Shown: positions 22,206-34,990, counted from the stretch's first letter. The stretch is DNA of 64,000 nucleotides from Choanephora cucurbitarum (GCA_025331435.1 JAIWNI010000116.1:23872-87871); one strand, 5' to 3'. Notes: generated by a model not told the origin, from the sequence alone. Numbers and translations: made by a program.

Positions 22206-25200
22206 TGCCCAGTTGAAATAAACAAATAAATGTACTACATAAACAACCAGCAATTCTTTTTTTTTAAAAGCCAAACTATCGAGTTTTACATGCTTTTTTT
22301 TTGAGTTCCCGGTTCCGTTTCCTCTGTTCTACAGCACACAAGAAACAAAAAGGATCTGATTGTAACCTGAAAAATAACAATCAAGTCGTATGTCATACCG
22401 ACCATTTTATGCCGCACTTTATTTAACACTATGAAATAGGGAATTATCGACCGAAAAAGAAGATAGACTACTTGTATGATTGTCTAGAAAATACATTGTG
22501 ATTGGCCCTGAAATGATATTTTGATCAACAAAATACCATCAGTTGAATGTGATTAGATTTAAGCTGAGACTTATCTCTGATTTCAATAGCCGTTGCATCA
22601 TGCATGACTATGTAAGCAACTTTAGCAGTCAAACAATGCTGCCTGTGATTGATTTTTTAGATGGTTATGATATCTTAAAATGCGATCTTGAGTTGACGTT
22701 CAATTGGATAGGTTTGAAGATTGGATCCTCCTTTTTTTTTATCTCTTTAGTTATTTTTGTTTCTCTTCTGTGTACTAACTAAATTTATAGTGTACACAAG
22801 TCTAAAATTTTGCTTCTTGTGTATCTTAGTGCCTATCTGATCTTTTTTTAAGGTTCTGGTATTGCTCTCAGCATTTACTATTGAAAGATAGTCTCCTTCT
22901 TAAGAAACGGAAAATGAAGAGATTTATGCTATGTGTTTTTTCACGTATTTACGCGTATATCTGTATGGTTTTCCGTTAGTTGATGATCGGTAATTCTATA
23001 CTGTATCAAACCATGCTTGTTTTTTGGTTAAATTTCTTGTCCTACCTTAGTTATTATATCTTTTTTTGATTATCGAGCCCTATGATATTATACTACTGGT
23101 TTCTGGAACCTAGTTCACCCTCTCTCTCTTTCTTTATTTCCTCTTCTCAACCAAATTCAACATGCTGAAAAAATGAAAAAGAAAAGCAATATGAGTGGTA
23201 AGTACCAAATAAAATAAACAAGTGATAATCTGGTAATACATCTATCAACTCTCAATTTGGAAATGCGCTTTAATAGGCAACCTGAGAAAGGCTAATGCAA
23301 AATACAGGGGAAGTTCTATTGTGTTCATTTCCAATGCTGTTGTTTCACTTGCACACTCTGCCTTGATGAATCATTATTCATCGGATGTTCTCTTGGGTAT
23401 GGTCAGGTTGTTCATGTGTAACCTACAACCTTACATTTGAAGAAAGAACTAGGGTTACTTATTACAAAGCAAAAAGTGACTATTCAAATCTTGAGAGCAA
23501 CAAAGCATTTCTTTCACTGTTGTCAGGTAACTTTGTTCTTGATTGAAAGGAAGTAGACAGGAATTCTTTTATTTGATTATCTTGTCAAGTAGGAAGGGAA
23601 AAAGGCGTAAGCTGATTCATCGATTAATCATCCCAAAATAAAAAGTCATTCTAGCCTTATTCCTTTTTCTTTACAGTCATTATTAAGCCTCTCCCTCTTT
23701 CAGCGATTGTCATCACATATAAGTACGTATGACAGGCTGACAAATTGAATACCTACCCTAATCTATCAAGGAAAACTCTCTTGAGCTTCCGCAAGATACC
23801 CTGTAGTTTTTTTTTCTAAGGACGGGTTGCACAATGACCACTAAGTAATTCTTAGAAAAGGAACGAGGGTTACTGCATAACCTGTACTCACCCCCATCTC
23901 TATGACCATGTTATTGTCTAGAATAATGGAAACGTGTCAATAGCATTGCATATATATTTAAAGCACAAGGATTTTAAATGCCTCAGTCTCCTTCTTTTTT
24001 TTTTACCAGTTGTGGTACATCTTGTCTTAAAATGGTACTCTCTTGTTTTAAATAGCATTTGTTTCTTATCTGATTCTCAGTATAAACTATTTTTTTTTCT
24101 TCACTCTCTGTAATAAAAAAAAAGATATACCTTTTCGGATATGACAGTCTTTTTTTTTTACTATTGCTTATCAACGCATGTATCAAGCTTTGTTCTTGTC
24201 ATAATACTTAAAGTTTGTTACAACGATACACTTGTTGAGCTTATCCTAAAACTCAAAAACAAAAATTTATGCTTGTTTGTTTGACAGCCATTCGGCTAGT
24301 AGTTAGTATTACCTTGTGAAATGATCAAATGAAAAGATAAAACTACTAAAACAAGACTTCCCGAGGTAAAGCATGCGTTGAGCACCAAGCACCCTAGCCC
24401 TGTTTTTTTTATCATAAGATCTGTACTTTACTATTTTGGAATTTGAGCATGATGAAAGAGATCATTGCAGTATGTATAGACAAAGAGTTTGCCTAATAAA
24501 CTACAAGAGTTGTTGCTAGAATTTAGCTTTATGTCAAACAATCAAACTACACTATGGCTCAAGTTGATTGGATAACTGATTTATTTCTTTAGTGCGTATG
24601 ATAAGCAAATCTTTATTACGTTGAAGGTAACTATAGAAGTAGGTTTGAAATACAACCAACTCTCAATTCGGGATACGGGATGAATATCACAAAGACTGCA
24701 AACAAGACACTTGGTTAAGCTTTTTTCTTTAGTTTACCTAGTAAAGTAAATTGTACCCCTTCATTTACATAGTCGAGTTTACTATGCTCCAAAAAAAAGA
24801 TAAGGGAGAGAGAGAGAAAAAAAGAGTAAAGCATTCAAGTTTCTCGCGTTTACTAGGCACTATATCATCTAGATATTGCTACTAATAGAGTGGTTTTATC
24901 GTAAGCACTGACTACAAAAGAAAGTTGGTAAGGTCTCAATAAGGTTTCTTTTTAGCCACACTAGGAATATGTATTACAAGCGCAGTTCTTAGAAACGAAT
25001 AAGCAAAAAAAAATGAATGCAAAGTGACGCATTGGTATTTTGTTTAATTTTTTGTGACTCAAGAAGATGTTATCTCTCTAGAGTTTGCTACAAAAAGTGT
25101 TCTTTTTTCTTTGATTGAGAGGCGTGTAAATCAAGTGATAGCATACCTCAGTAAAAAAGAGATGAAGTCTACTTGTGGTTTTAGCACAAATGGTAGGATC

Positions 25201-27149
25201 TGAACTAGATCTACAGGAAGCACATAATCTTAAATATCATTAAATGATACACCAAAAAAGCTTATTTATAAACGATAAAAGCCATAGAGTGCAGTTAAAA
25301 AAGAAGAGCTCTATTAGCACTGAACAGCTGTTTTTTTTCTACAAATATGTTCTTTGAAATATATCTTTCCATGACTAGAGTGTAAATGAAACCGTTTTCA
25401 GGCTATAGAGCCTACTTTCAGCTTCACTATTACCTACGATCTTCTATTTAGTTAAATACTAAGCAAATACTTTGATTGTTTGACATATGCTTTTAATACG
25501 TACATATTCATTGCAACATGTGTCTCCAACAAAAAGGAAAGAATGAAACTTTCATCACTTCTCATGCAAACTGTATGTACACTCAACCACTGTACTGTTT
25601 AAGAAAAAAAAAGGCATAATAATCAGTTTTTTAAACAAATAGCTGCTTACTGCAAAGACCCGACATCATACATTTCTCTAATCACTATAAGTTTTGAGTT
25701 TCAAGGAGAGAAAATGAAGCCTTTATCAAATCAATGAAAACCAAGCAGCAAAAAAAATCATAACAAAATTGCTTGTATTGATCCAAAGATTATACCTTAC
25801 GCAATTGATATACTCTGAATCCCAAAATAACTGAACTTGTGATTCTATCTCGCAGGACTACATGCTCTTGTAAAGTGAGGCCAAAAGTAACTTTCGGGAG
25901 TGACGTAAAACTCTCATCCGTTTTGTTTATGCAACATAGATACAGGACTTCCTCATGTAACTCAATAGGTAAGACTATACATCATTTCACAAATAAAGAG
26001 AGAAGACGACAGTAAAGTTACCCTGACTAGACCGACTTTCCATATGTAGAAATTCTTTAGTAAACACAGCTTACTTTGATGCGACCACACTTAAACAGTA
26101 GACTAGAAGAGTGAGTTTCTTCTTCTTCTAATGACAGGAACATAAAGAGTGGTACATGCTATGCCCCACTTTAATTAGTAGAGACAAGTCTTGTTGCATC
26201 ATAACAAAATGCTATGAAACACTATGATAAATTGAGCAGTAGAAGAGACAAAGGGGCTGAAGAGAATTCTAGAGAAATATCAACTTGTCTTATTACACGG
26301 GTTTTATAGGCTATATGATTGTATAGGTTCTTGCGAAGTTGTATCGAAATGATGATTATGTCGCAATTCTGATACAACCCATTTCTGCTTATTCATAATC
26401 ATAGTCGTTGCCAAAACTTAAAATCATGACTTCTGTTTGCTTGATCTAACCTTCACGAGATTTTTTGACATAACCCTCATTAGCTACAGTAGTCGCTTTA
26501 TTTAAGAGTGTGCATATTCTTGAGAAATACACTCTTATATTGAGCATACTCTTAAATCAAACACTCTTAAATCAAGCGACTACTGTATTGACATTTCCAA
26601 AGTTCTAAAGTGCAAACGTGTTTTCCAAAAGGAAAGACGAGCTTATTCTGAGAATATATTATGCGGTTATTCAAATACCTTTACTTAAGTGGTTTTCTAC
26701 AGGCTATATTTTTGATAGGTACTATGTCAAATTGATAGGTCAAATACATCATTACGATATCGTTATGCATGCTTGTTATAAAGCATGCATTGAACAGGTT
26801 ATTTTCTTTTTTGAGCAATTGTGCTAAAATTTCGTCATCCTTTGGCAATTGACTGATTACTCGAATGGGAAAAAAACTAAACTGGTCTCACTTCTTTCCA
26901 CAGAAATTAATTTGACTTTGAATTATATCTTTAATGTCAGCTGTCAAGCAAATGTGAATTAATTTTTAGCTGCATAAAATACAATCATGCCATATAGAAG
27001 TAGAGGAGAAAAATGTAAGTTTATTAAGTATATATATTCAAAAAAGGGGATATTATATGAGGTGGAAGATTAAAGTATATTAACGAGAATATAATTAGAA
27101 AAAGAAAAGAGAATTAAGGCATTAATAAATTGTAAGGTCTATCTCTTGT
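22206..27149. other. Gene-poor AT-rich region
   Basis: About 5 kb without a supportable gene. The longest open frames (79 codons at 22543, 69 at 26618) are isolated, AT-rich and lack splice partners or domains. The stretch contains homopolymer runs, one MITE (26485-26587) and a 10-bp-arm palindrome (26765-26790). A further ATCWGATAA match occurs at 24066-24074, more than 2 kb from rfs and so probably background. I see no tRNA, rRNA or recognisable transposase remnant. Confidence 0.5.
26485..26587. mobile_element. MITE, Tc1/mariner-like, copy 1 (intact termini)
   Basis: A 103-nt element with 26-nt terminal inverted repeats that differ at one base. The left end reads TACAGTAGTCGCTTTATTTA and continues AGAGTG; the right end is its reverse complement with one change. 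The outer TA on each side fits a TA target-site duplication, and the terminus CAGTAGTCGCTT fits Tc1/mariner (pogo-like) elements. The interior holds more AAGAGTG/CACTCTTA copies and codes for nothing. Related, more degraded copies occur at 34854-34990, 35242-35404 and possibly 35749-35853. Confidence 0.85.
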
Positions 27150-27737
27150 TTAGAAGACAGAAGTAACGTGGTGCCATCCGTTCTTGAAAGCAAGACCACC
27201 AATAGCAAGGGTAACACCGAAGAACATAATGTTGAAGATAAGACGAACAAAGTGGTGGTTGACACCAACTTCAGTGAAAGCATCAACAGCGGTGAAAGCG
27301 AAGAAGCTATAGAAAAGAAAAGGATGAATAACCTTTTTCAATCAAATACCAATTCACAAGTTTACTTACATCCAGGCTAAAATCATAACAGCACGAGTAG
27401 ATCCAACACCGAGAGTGTTCAAGACCAAGACAGACAAAAGCAAGAGAGTGTTTTCAAACAAGATTTCATGAGCACGGGCCAAACGATCAGCCATGGTGCT
27501 GTGCATAACTCCACCGAGCTTGTTTTTGTTGGTGGCTGTCCCAGTACCTGTTGCAGCAGCCTCAGGATCTTGAGCAGCAGCATTAGTGACAGGGTTGTTG
27601 TAGTAACCTGTACGTCCAAAAGCATGTCGAATGAAGTAGGTGATACCCCAAAGAACCCATAAGGTAAAGAAGGCGATCCAGGAACCTCTAACGTAGCCGT
27701 CTTGAACAAAGTTGCTGATACTAGCTTGGTTATCCAT
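27150..27737 (-). CDS. Four-helix membrane protein, MAPEG-like
   Basis: Two exons on the minus strand (27737-27370, 27306-27150; 63-nt intron) give 174 residues. Four hydrophobic helices are visible (GSWIAFFTLWVLWGITYFI, ILFENTLLLLSVLVLNTL, VMILAWIFFAFTAVDAFTEV, LIFNIMFFGVTLAIGGLAF), separated by a polar Ala/Thr/Gly-rich loop after helix 1. The segment DRLARAHEILFENT resembles the R..RAH.N.LEN helix of MAPEG proteins (microsomal glutathione transferases and relatives), and four helices is the MAPEG topology. Similarity is partial, so the family call is tentative and no enzyme activity is claimed. The gene stands alone in the gene-poor region; its leader contains a 10-bp tandem repeat. Confidence 0.7.
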
Positions 27738-27760
27738 TTTTTATATTGCTTTGTATTTGA

Positions 27761-27800
27761 GAGTTGTTGAGAGTTGTTGAGAGTTGTTGAGAGTTGTTTA
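27761..27800 (-). repeat. 10-bp tandem repeat in the 5' leader of the MAPEG-like gene
   Basis: Four head-to-tail copies of GAGTTGTTGA (plus-strand form), the last with one change, start 24 nt upstream of the ATG at 27737. On the gene's own strand the unit reads TCAACAACTC. It could lie in the untranslated leader or core promoter. Confidence 0.9.
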
Positions 27801-29509
27801 GAGTAGTAATTGATTGATGAGAAGAATGAAGAATAAAAATTGAAGCAAAAAGAGTTGCCTTTATATATACAAAAAAATGGTTATTATTAATCAATGACAT
27901 CGTCAAAACAGTGATGATTCTTTCATCGTTTGTTGTCATTATTATGATTTGCAGGATGAAAGCAGTCCGAAGTAGTGTTACAATTCTTTTTTCGGTGTAA
28001 ATCTATGCCGCTTACAACACTTTCCTTTGAAGGAATGGACTTGTTTCCAAAGCAATAACCCCTTATTTTTCTGATTTTTTTTTACTAAATCTGGCCGACT
28101 TGAATACATTGCCATTGAATTAATTCAGTGATAATAAAGAAACAGAAGTTGGTCTGTTGAATGGCTATGGCTCAATGGATCGTATTCATGTTTTGTATTT
28201 TCTGCTAAATTTTGACGTTTACATAATGAAACTCCAATTGTAATACTATCGGGATTACAATCAGGCGAAACAATACCCGAAAGTACGTTTTAACTTGGAT
28301 CATGCCACTCTATTATTACTAAACATTTACCCCCCCTCTGTCTTTCATTTTTCCACAACTGGCATTGATGTTTCTTTTTTCCTATTTTTGTCTCTCTCTA
28401 TGATTGTCATTAAGCATACTTTCTTAGTTTTCGTATAAAGAAAAACATAGGGAGAAATCGAAGATCAGTGCTATAACAGAAAGAGTGAGATGAGCGGAAC
28501 TTAAGATTATGCTGTAACAAATATATCACAATTTTTTTTTGATCTTTGCGATAGCATGATTAATTTCAATGGTCTTCTCAGTCTGGAACACGCCTATTTT
28601 ATTCTTTAGTTTTTAAATAAGTTTTCATTGGGGATAGAGAGATTTTTCAGGAAGGCAGTTTGGTTGAGACAATGGCTCATTTTCTATCGAATGGTCATGT
28701 TTAATTTCTTGGAGACCTTATTGATTTCTAACAATTGATATCAGTGTCTTATCATTTCTTGTTGTGGTTTGTTATAAAAGAAGAACGCCGTTGACAAGAG
28801 GATGATATCATGGATTTCCAATTAGAGTAAACAACACTTAAGCTTATTTAAGTTACACAGGCAGAACGATGGTTGAACACAAAGCAACCATGGACATGGT
28901 ACGCTGTAACCCAACTAAGTAAGAAAATGAAATATTTTAGCATATCAGTGCCTTAATGTTGACGAAACCATTTTTCTTTCACCGTTTTCTAGACAGCTTT
29001 TTGTTGTTGTTAGAAAAAAAAAGAACAAAATGATGCATGCATGAGAAACAGTAGCTATAAGACATCTTATGTCATTCTATTTATTTCCAAACCTGTAATC
29101 ACAGTGAACCGGATTGAACTTTGCTTTAAATCAGCAAAATATTAAAATTTTGTAACGATAACAACATTTCTGACAACACGATGAATCATGCATATGCGTT
29201 TATTCATTTCTCTTTTTGGAAAAGAAGTGGATCGCGTGTCTTTCATTTTAGAAAAAGCAGTAAACTCGATATATCGTATTATAGTTGACCCTTTCTTATG
29301 TTATTCTATAGAAACTCATACGATCTCAAGATAGAAAGAAAAGAGAAACAGGATAAAATTTCAACCTTGAGCTTTTAATTCAAACATTTAAGCGAACTGG
29401 TTAAAAGAAATAGAAATGTACACAAAGATCTTTTTCTTTTCAAGAATTTTCGAAAAAATTCTCCTGATTTCCAGAAGCTTATTTTTCTTTCCATTAGCTT
29501 AAAGAACAA
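27801..29509. other. Intergenic region upstream of the MAPEG-like gene
   Basis: About 1.7 kb of AT-rich sequence with poly-A/T and CT-rich tracts. A TATATATA run near 27861 could serve the minus-strand gene. No open frame of note, tRNA or repeat family member was seen. Confidence 0.45.
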
Positions 29510-31330
29510 CTAGCCCCTTTACTCGCTACGCTTGCTTTACGGCCGTCATTGCCTTACGGTTTAAACTATGACTTCTCCTTCTTCCTACCCACACCCACTA
29601 CTCAACCAAAACAATAAAGTTATGAGTCAATGAGAGTTACTGTTTTATTTGATAAGAGAGAACAAAGATACGAAATGGTCTTTTAATAGAATGCAAAACA
29701 ATGAAGAGCACAATACTTTTTTTTGAACACAATGTTTTTGGCATGATACTGAAAGTCCTCTATTTATGAAATACTTTGATCAATAAGCAGTTTCAATGAA
29801 GCAGATGACTTGACTTGAGATACGAATAGCCGTGACTGAGTGCATGGTCAGGTGGATGGAGGCCTGCTTTTTTAAGTGTTTGGCCTTGTGCTTTGTTTAT
29901 AATAAATACACATGCAAGTCTAACCGGGAATTGCGTCCTTCTAAATTCAATGGAGGTTTGATGTGCAACTGTATAGTCGATACGAATCTGAAGAATCAAT
30001 ACAATCCTACCAACATGGGATCCAGCAACTATAGTAGCTTTAACAATGTTGGTTTTTAAAAAACCTAACAATAAGTATTGTTCTATTACAAAGGCTATTT
30101 ACAGCGTCTATGCTTCTCAGTAACATTATAGGACAGTCTACTTTCAATTTGAGTTGATGAAATAGAATGAACCTATTGTTGATTGAGTTGAGCAATTCAG
30201 GCAGATAGTCAAAACGGTTTTCAGGATTGTAGACTTGATCACTACTTAAGTAGACAGTTTCTCTATCTCTTATACAATTAAGCATCCTTTGGTTAATGAC
30301 TTTTACATCCACATTTTTCGGTGTCAAAATAGCTCTACTAACAAAATAGTTTGAGTTATGATCAGGAGCTTTATTTGTAATATTTGCATAGATGGTAACA
30401 GTAAAATTCAGAAGATTTGTTCCAGGTGTGTGAATAGAATCAGGTATTCTGATGTAATCGCTAGGGATGTCGTTGTTCAATGTCAATGTAGACACTTTGG
30501 CTTCTCCAATACTCAATAGAAACTCAGAAAAATGCTGAAGCTCTTGAGCTAATTCAGGATTGTTGCTTTGTAAAGCCCGCTGTGATTGCATGCTTAAACG
30601 TAGCTTCAAAACAGGATTGGTTAATACATTCACTTACAATATTAGACTTACTTGTTCTAGGAATGACAGGTAAGATCTGGCGAAGATCGCCTCCGAAATC
30701 AATTAACTTGCCATTAAAGGAAACGATTTGAAGAACAGGGTTTTCATTTTCACTATGTCTTTGATGATTCTATCAACATCCTCGAGTATTGTTCTACTCG
30801 TCATGAATGCTTCATCCCAAACAATCAGCTTTGCCTTTTATATAGCTGCTAGCTTCAAATCTGAGCTTAGTATAACATATCGATTCTGTATTGACATCAA
30901 TTGGAATCTTAAAAGCAAAATGGGAGGTTTGGGCCTTCTTCTTTCAGCAGGGCATTTATACCACTCAAAGCTACTGCAATGGTTATTTTACCTACTCTTT
31001 TTATTGAGTTCAATAAGCTGTTGAAAAGAAAGGCTTTGCTGGAGCAACTTGGTGAGTCAATGAAGTGGAACCTTGAAACATTAATATCTCTTGTAGAGTC
31101 ATTAACTATTTCAATGCATATGGTACCATAGGTATTTGTTTGATATTTGTTGAATTGAAGGCTGAGTAGATCAAGTTGTGCTTCAGCAGAAAGTGATGGC
31201 TGTGTGTATTTTCGTGCTGATATGAGTGACTTGTAGTTGTTATCTGCAATCAATAATTATGATCTGATGATTCAAGCAGGTTTCTTCGATTAAACATATC
31301 AAAGAGCAAAGCAATGTCTGAGGCATAGAG
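29510..31330 (-). mobile_element. Degraded Helitron-type element, candidate 3' terminus to helicase relic
   Basis: The minus strand encodes a broken PIF1-type helicase (see the pseudogene entry), the kind carried by eukaryotic Helitrons. About 280 nt past the helicase end the minus strand reads ...GCGTAGCGAGTAAAGGGG then CTAG followed by TT. CTRR just before a T is the classic Helitron 3' end, and a palindrome ACGGCCGT lies just upstream. The 5' terminus (TC) and the Rep domain were not found, so the left boundary (29510) is a candidate and the right boundary is arbitrary. Confidence 0.45.
29793..31260 (-). pseudogene. PIF1-like DNA helicase relic (Helitron type), frameshifted
   Basis: Consecutive minus-strand frames spell a PIF1/Helitron helicase in order. 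FHFIDSPSCSSKAFLFN sits where the Walker A (GPGGTGKT) should be, then KRVGKITIAVALSGINALL, a Walker B-like IVWDEAFMTSRTILEDVD, FGGDLRQILPVIPRTSK, RAILTPKNVDVKVINQRML, CPIMLLRSIDAVNSLCNRT and FPVRLACVFIINKAQGQTLKK. The pieces lie in different frames, with stops between them (for example near 30840 and 30630). The Walker A has lost its GxGKT residues, and the final motif (normally YVALSR) has decayed to a different sequence. It is therefore a dead transposon gene, not a cellular Pif1. Confidence 0.85.
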
Positions 31331-33970
31331 TATACCACTTTCTATCCTTCTTTTTCTCGTTTATTGGCTCTTTTTGATTGTTTATTAACTATAAGTCAAA
31401 TCAGTGTACACTCAAACAATAGAAATAAGAGGTTAATAGTTCATGTAACTGTTCCACTTGAGAAGTTCGGTCAAGCATAACTAATTTTAACGCAAATGAT
31501 GAATGATGTCTTTTTAGAACAGACAAAGCCATAAATCAGTTTATGTCAAGTAGACTACAAACTCTGTTACTTTTGAGAGAATATGTTAAACCACAAACAA
31601 ACGCACAAGTTATCATGACAGGAAATTGCTTGACAGGAAAAAAAATCTATATCGACTAAAAAAAAATAACAAAACCTAAAATAATCCTTAAACGCACTCT
31701 TTTATCTGTACTTTTGAATGACTGATCAGTAATTCTATCCTCAATTTGGATAAGCTTAGCAGTCATTTTACATTTTGACTGATAGAAACGCTGCTTTTGT
31801 GTTGATCAAAGGCTCATCTTTGAATCAGCAGCATCTATCCTGTTGATTTAACAGTAGTTGTGAATAAGCAATTGAATTCTTTGTCTAGAATGCACTCCAT
31901 AAAAATCATTAATTGATACCAGAAGATAGAGCTTTTGATCGACTTAATCTCAATATCGCGCGCATCATCAAAATGTTCATCTACAATAAATTATGAAACC
32001 ATTTGTTATCTGTTGCTTCTTTTCTATAGCATTACTGCAAAGATGGAAATAAGTATGATCAAATCTATAAGCAATAGTGCCGCATCATCTATGACACGAA
32101 GACCGCCTAATCCATCTTATGAGACTCTAATAAAGCATGTATATTTTCAACATAATAATATGAAATTCAAATAAAATATACGTATATCTTTATTACCTGT
32201 TTATCATAAAAACAATGCTCTCTTGGCCATGGCAATGTTGGATCGTTTGAATGATTATGCTAAAATGCTCTCGTAGATTTCAATCATATCTCTTTTTAAC
32301 CTTCTTTGCTTCACAGTCATCCAGTTTGATAATATTATTGTTGACCAATCTGCCAACATACTCTTTCAAGAGCCTAGCATTCTTGGTTGAGCTCTGACCA
32401 ACTACCCTGTTGAGTCGAACTTTAGCTTCATTAATTTGGACTTTATCAGTCGCTTTTCAACAAAGGTCTTCAACACTAAAGATATTACTCCTTGCATTTT
32501 GTTCTCACTCTCAAAATACGAGGGGTGAGCTGGTGAAAATATCTCCTTCTTGAATTAGCTGCTGATTAATAATCAGTCTTTTGAAGCTTGTTGCTTTACA
32601 TACCGATTCGAAAGTCGAACTGATTGTGTGAATTGTACCGGCGATTTCTTGATGAAAACACTGGCTATCGAGATTGCCTCAAATAAAGAGGTGATGTGCC
32701 CAGGCAAGTTCTGAAACGATAACGCGAAGAAGGCCTTAAACCCTGATATGTTAACATGGCTGAAGTATCCAGAGGTACATAGAAGCTCACATAAATCTCT
32801 TCCTGGTCGTTCTTGTATACCTACACTCAAACTGCCATAACAGTCGTCAGTACTCTTCTCATAGAGAAAGAACCCGTAGTTTGTCATTGTATATACATTG
32901 CCGCGTAGATCAGAGCTTGAAACCTCATTGAACTAATAGACCGTGAATTCCTTGTTGGGCCCTATATCATTCATTTGTTAGTTGATGCCTAATAGCATGA
33001 TGGGTATGATTACTTACATAGTACCTGAAAAAAACATTTTCGGTCTTTTGCATCAAGTGCTTTTGGTTGCACTCATTGCTGTACTACAGTCATATTGAGA
33101 ACATGTGCCTAGGTATTAGGCACAGTCATTTTCTTCTTTCTAAAAAGAGTTTTCTGTACTTATTACTTTCTGTTTCATCAAGACCAGTTTTGCTTCAAGG
33201 GAAGAGATATGCTATCAACCCATTCGATTGGGGATACACATCCCTATCAATTCATTTTTGATACGATGCTTCTGCGCTCACTGACCTTAATGGTACTTCC
33301 TTCCACAATATTGGTCACAATAAAAACTAGTAAGATCTGATGGACACGCTTTGATGAACATTTTGGCATTATTCAGCAGGCTCATTGAATAGCTGACATA
33401 AGCAACAACTGAATTAAGCATATCGACAAAAGACCTAACTATCTCTCCAGGCAATTAAAAGTATCTTTATGAACAGCATAGGAAGTGCCTTTAAGTTAAA
33501 ACTCCACCTTTTTATATTTATGCATAAATTATCATTTGATATAAACGTAATGAGAGATGAGTTTGAGAGGTTTCACCTAATTTTAATCCTACATCGTTTA
33601 ATGTAAAGAAAAATAAGAATGAGACCTCGTATATATCTCCAGTATAAGTAAAACGGGCCTGAACACAGCATTTCAGGATAACAAACTGCACTACTCGATA
33701 TTTTATAACTCCTCTTTCGCGACTGTGTCTTCTCAGCAAGAGAAGTCCTCTCTCTCTCTTAGTTCTCACGGTACATGTACATACCTAGTACCAAATTGTA
33801 TCCTCACTTAACTTCGTTACAGAGATTCCCTACTTTTCCCTATAATTTATCCGCTTCCGGTATGACGCTGTTTTCGTAATGTTGCGAATATCACATAAAA
33901 AGAGGTCCATTCATTTTTCTTTTTGCTAAGAGCGCAGAAAACTTTCTTTCTTGCTTACAATCATTATACT
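31331..33970. other. Sparse region between the helicase relic and the sulfotransferase gene
   Basis: About 2.6 kb with scattered short open frames (79 codons at 31935 plus; 104 codons at 32887-32573 minus; 83 codons at 33769-33518 minus) and no recognisable domains. It may be the rest of the decayed transposon, but I found no rolling-circle replicase motif. The last ~100 nt before 33971 are the likely promoter of the downstream gene. Confidence 0.4.
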
Positions 33971-34739
33971 ATGGCTCCTCTGGAAGTAATTGGCGGCGGT
34001 TTTGGAAGAACCGGTACAGAAAGCTTGCGTACGGCTTTAAATATGCTAGGGTATGTTATGGTTCTTTATGTTTGTGATCGTTATTGAGCATGGTAATTGT
34101 TTCCCATTGTCTCCTTTGGTTTGTTTTAGATACAACACACACCATATGATTATTCTGTTTGAAGATCCAGAGCAAGACCCAGAAGATTTCACTAATGCAT
34201 TCCGCAACAGAGACCAAGCAGATTGGGATAGAATATACAAAAATTATAGTGCTGCAGTAGATTGGCCATCCGTTACTTTTTATAAGGATTTGTTAAAGAA
34301 ATATCCTGAAGCCAAAGTGGTTTTAACAGTTCGTGATGCTGATAGTTGGTATAAGTCTGTCAAGAATACAATTTTTGAATCGTCAATGAAAACAAAAGCT
34401 GAAATAGCCAACAACAATGGAAAGAAACCGCTCAGTTTCACAAAAAAGGACCCATTGAAATTGTTGGAGATGGCTAATCTAGTATGTCTTGATGGAGTCT
34501 TTACCGACGAGGAGAGGTTTTCTGATGAAGAGAAAGTCAAGCAGATGTTTATAGATCACAACGAAGAAGTCAAGCGCACAGTGCCTCCTGATCAATTGTT
34601 AGTAATGGAATTGGGCGAAGGTTGGAACCGTTTGTGTGCCTTTTTAGGTAAAGAGGTTCCTAAGGAGCCTTATCCCAGATCAAATTCTACTGAGCAATTC
34701 AAGCAGAGATTTGAACAGGGCATGGATGATAAACAATAA
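33971..34739 (+). CDS. P-loop sulfotransferase-family protein
   Basis: Two exons (33971-34050, 34130-34739; 79-nt intron) give 229 residues. The start MAPLEVIGGGFGRTGTESLR contains the PAPS 5'-phosphate-binding loop (GFGRTGTESL) typical of the fungal and animal sulfotransferase-4 family, often mislabelled NAD-dependent epimerase in databases. KKYPEAKVVLTVRDADSWYKS is the second conserved block, with the RD.D.WY.S motif that contacts the cofactor 3'-phosphate. Length is usual for the family. No signal peptide is seen. Substrates of this family are largely unknown. The gene sits alone in the repeat-rich part of the window, with normal splicing and an intact frame. Confidence 0.88.
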
Positions 34740-34853
34740 GAAACCCTTTACAGTTTTCGTATCTTCTCCCCCAGAAAAAAAAAGATAATAAACTAAATAC
34801 ATTGAAGCAAACACACATGGATGAAAAATCAAAAAGTAATTATAGGACATTTA

Positions 34854-34990
34854 TACAATAGTCTTTTTATTCGCGAGTTGGAGGGATGCATACTCTTTGA
34901 CCGAATGCTACTTTAGCGCTCGAGGCAATTTTTAAATGAAAGAATTGTACTCTTATATTAGGTACACTCTTGAATAAAGCGACTATTGTA
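34854..34990. mobile_element. MITE copy 2 (diverged)
   Basis: The right end (CACTCTTGAATAAAGCGACT then ATTGTA) is a close match to the 26-nt terminus of copy 1, and the left end (TACAATAGTCTTTTTATTCG) is its imperfect inverse. The outer TA on both sides is kept. The interior includes TACTCTTATATTAGGTACAC, also similar to copy 1. It lies about 115 nt downstream of the sulfotransferase stop codon. Confidence 0.7.

Noticed and set aside
24066..24074. Fourth ATCWGATAA match near the rhizoferrin gene
   Set aside because: More than 2 kb upstream of rfs and with no other site nearby; single matches also occur at 35109 and 51800, so taken as background.
27150..27737. Glutathione transferase or leukotriene synthase call for the four-helix protein
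   Set aside because: Only topology and one helix motif resemble MAPEG; the catalytic pattern is not clear enough to name an enzyme.
29793..31260. Functional cellular Pif1 helicase
   Set aside because: Walker A residues are lost, motifs lie in several frames with stops between them, and the sequence follows the Helitron-type helicase pattern.
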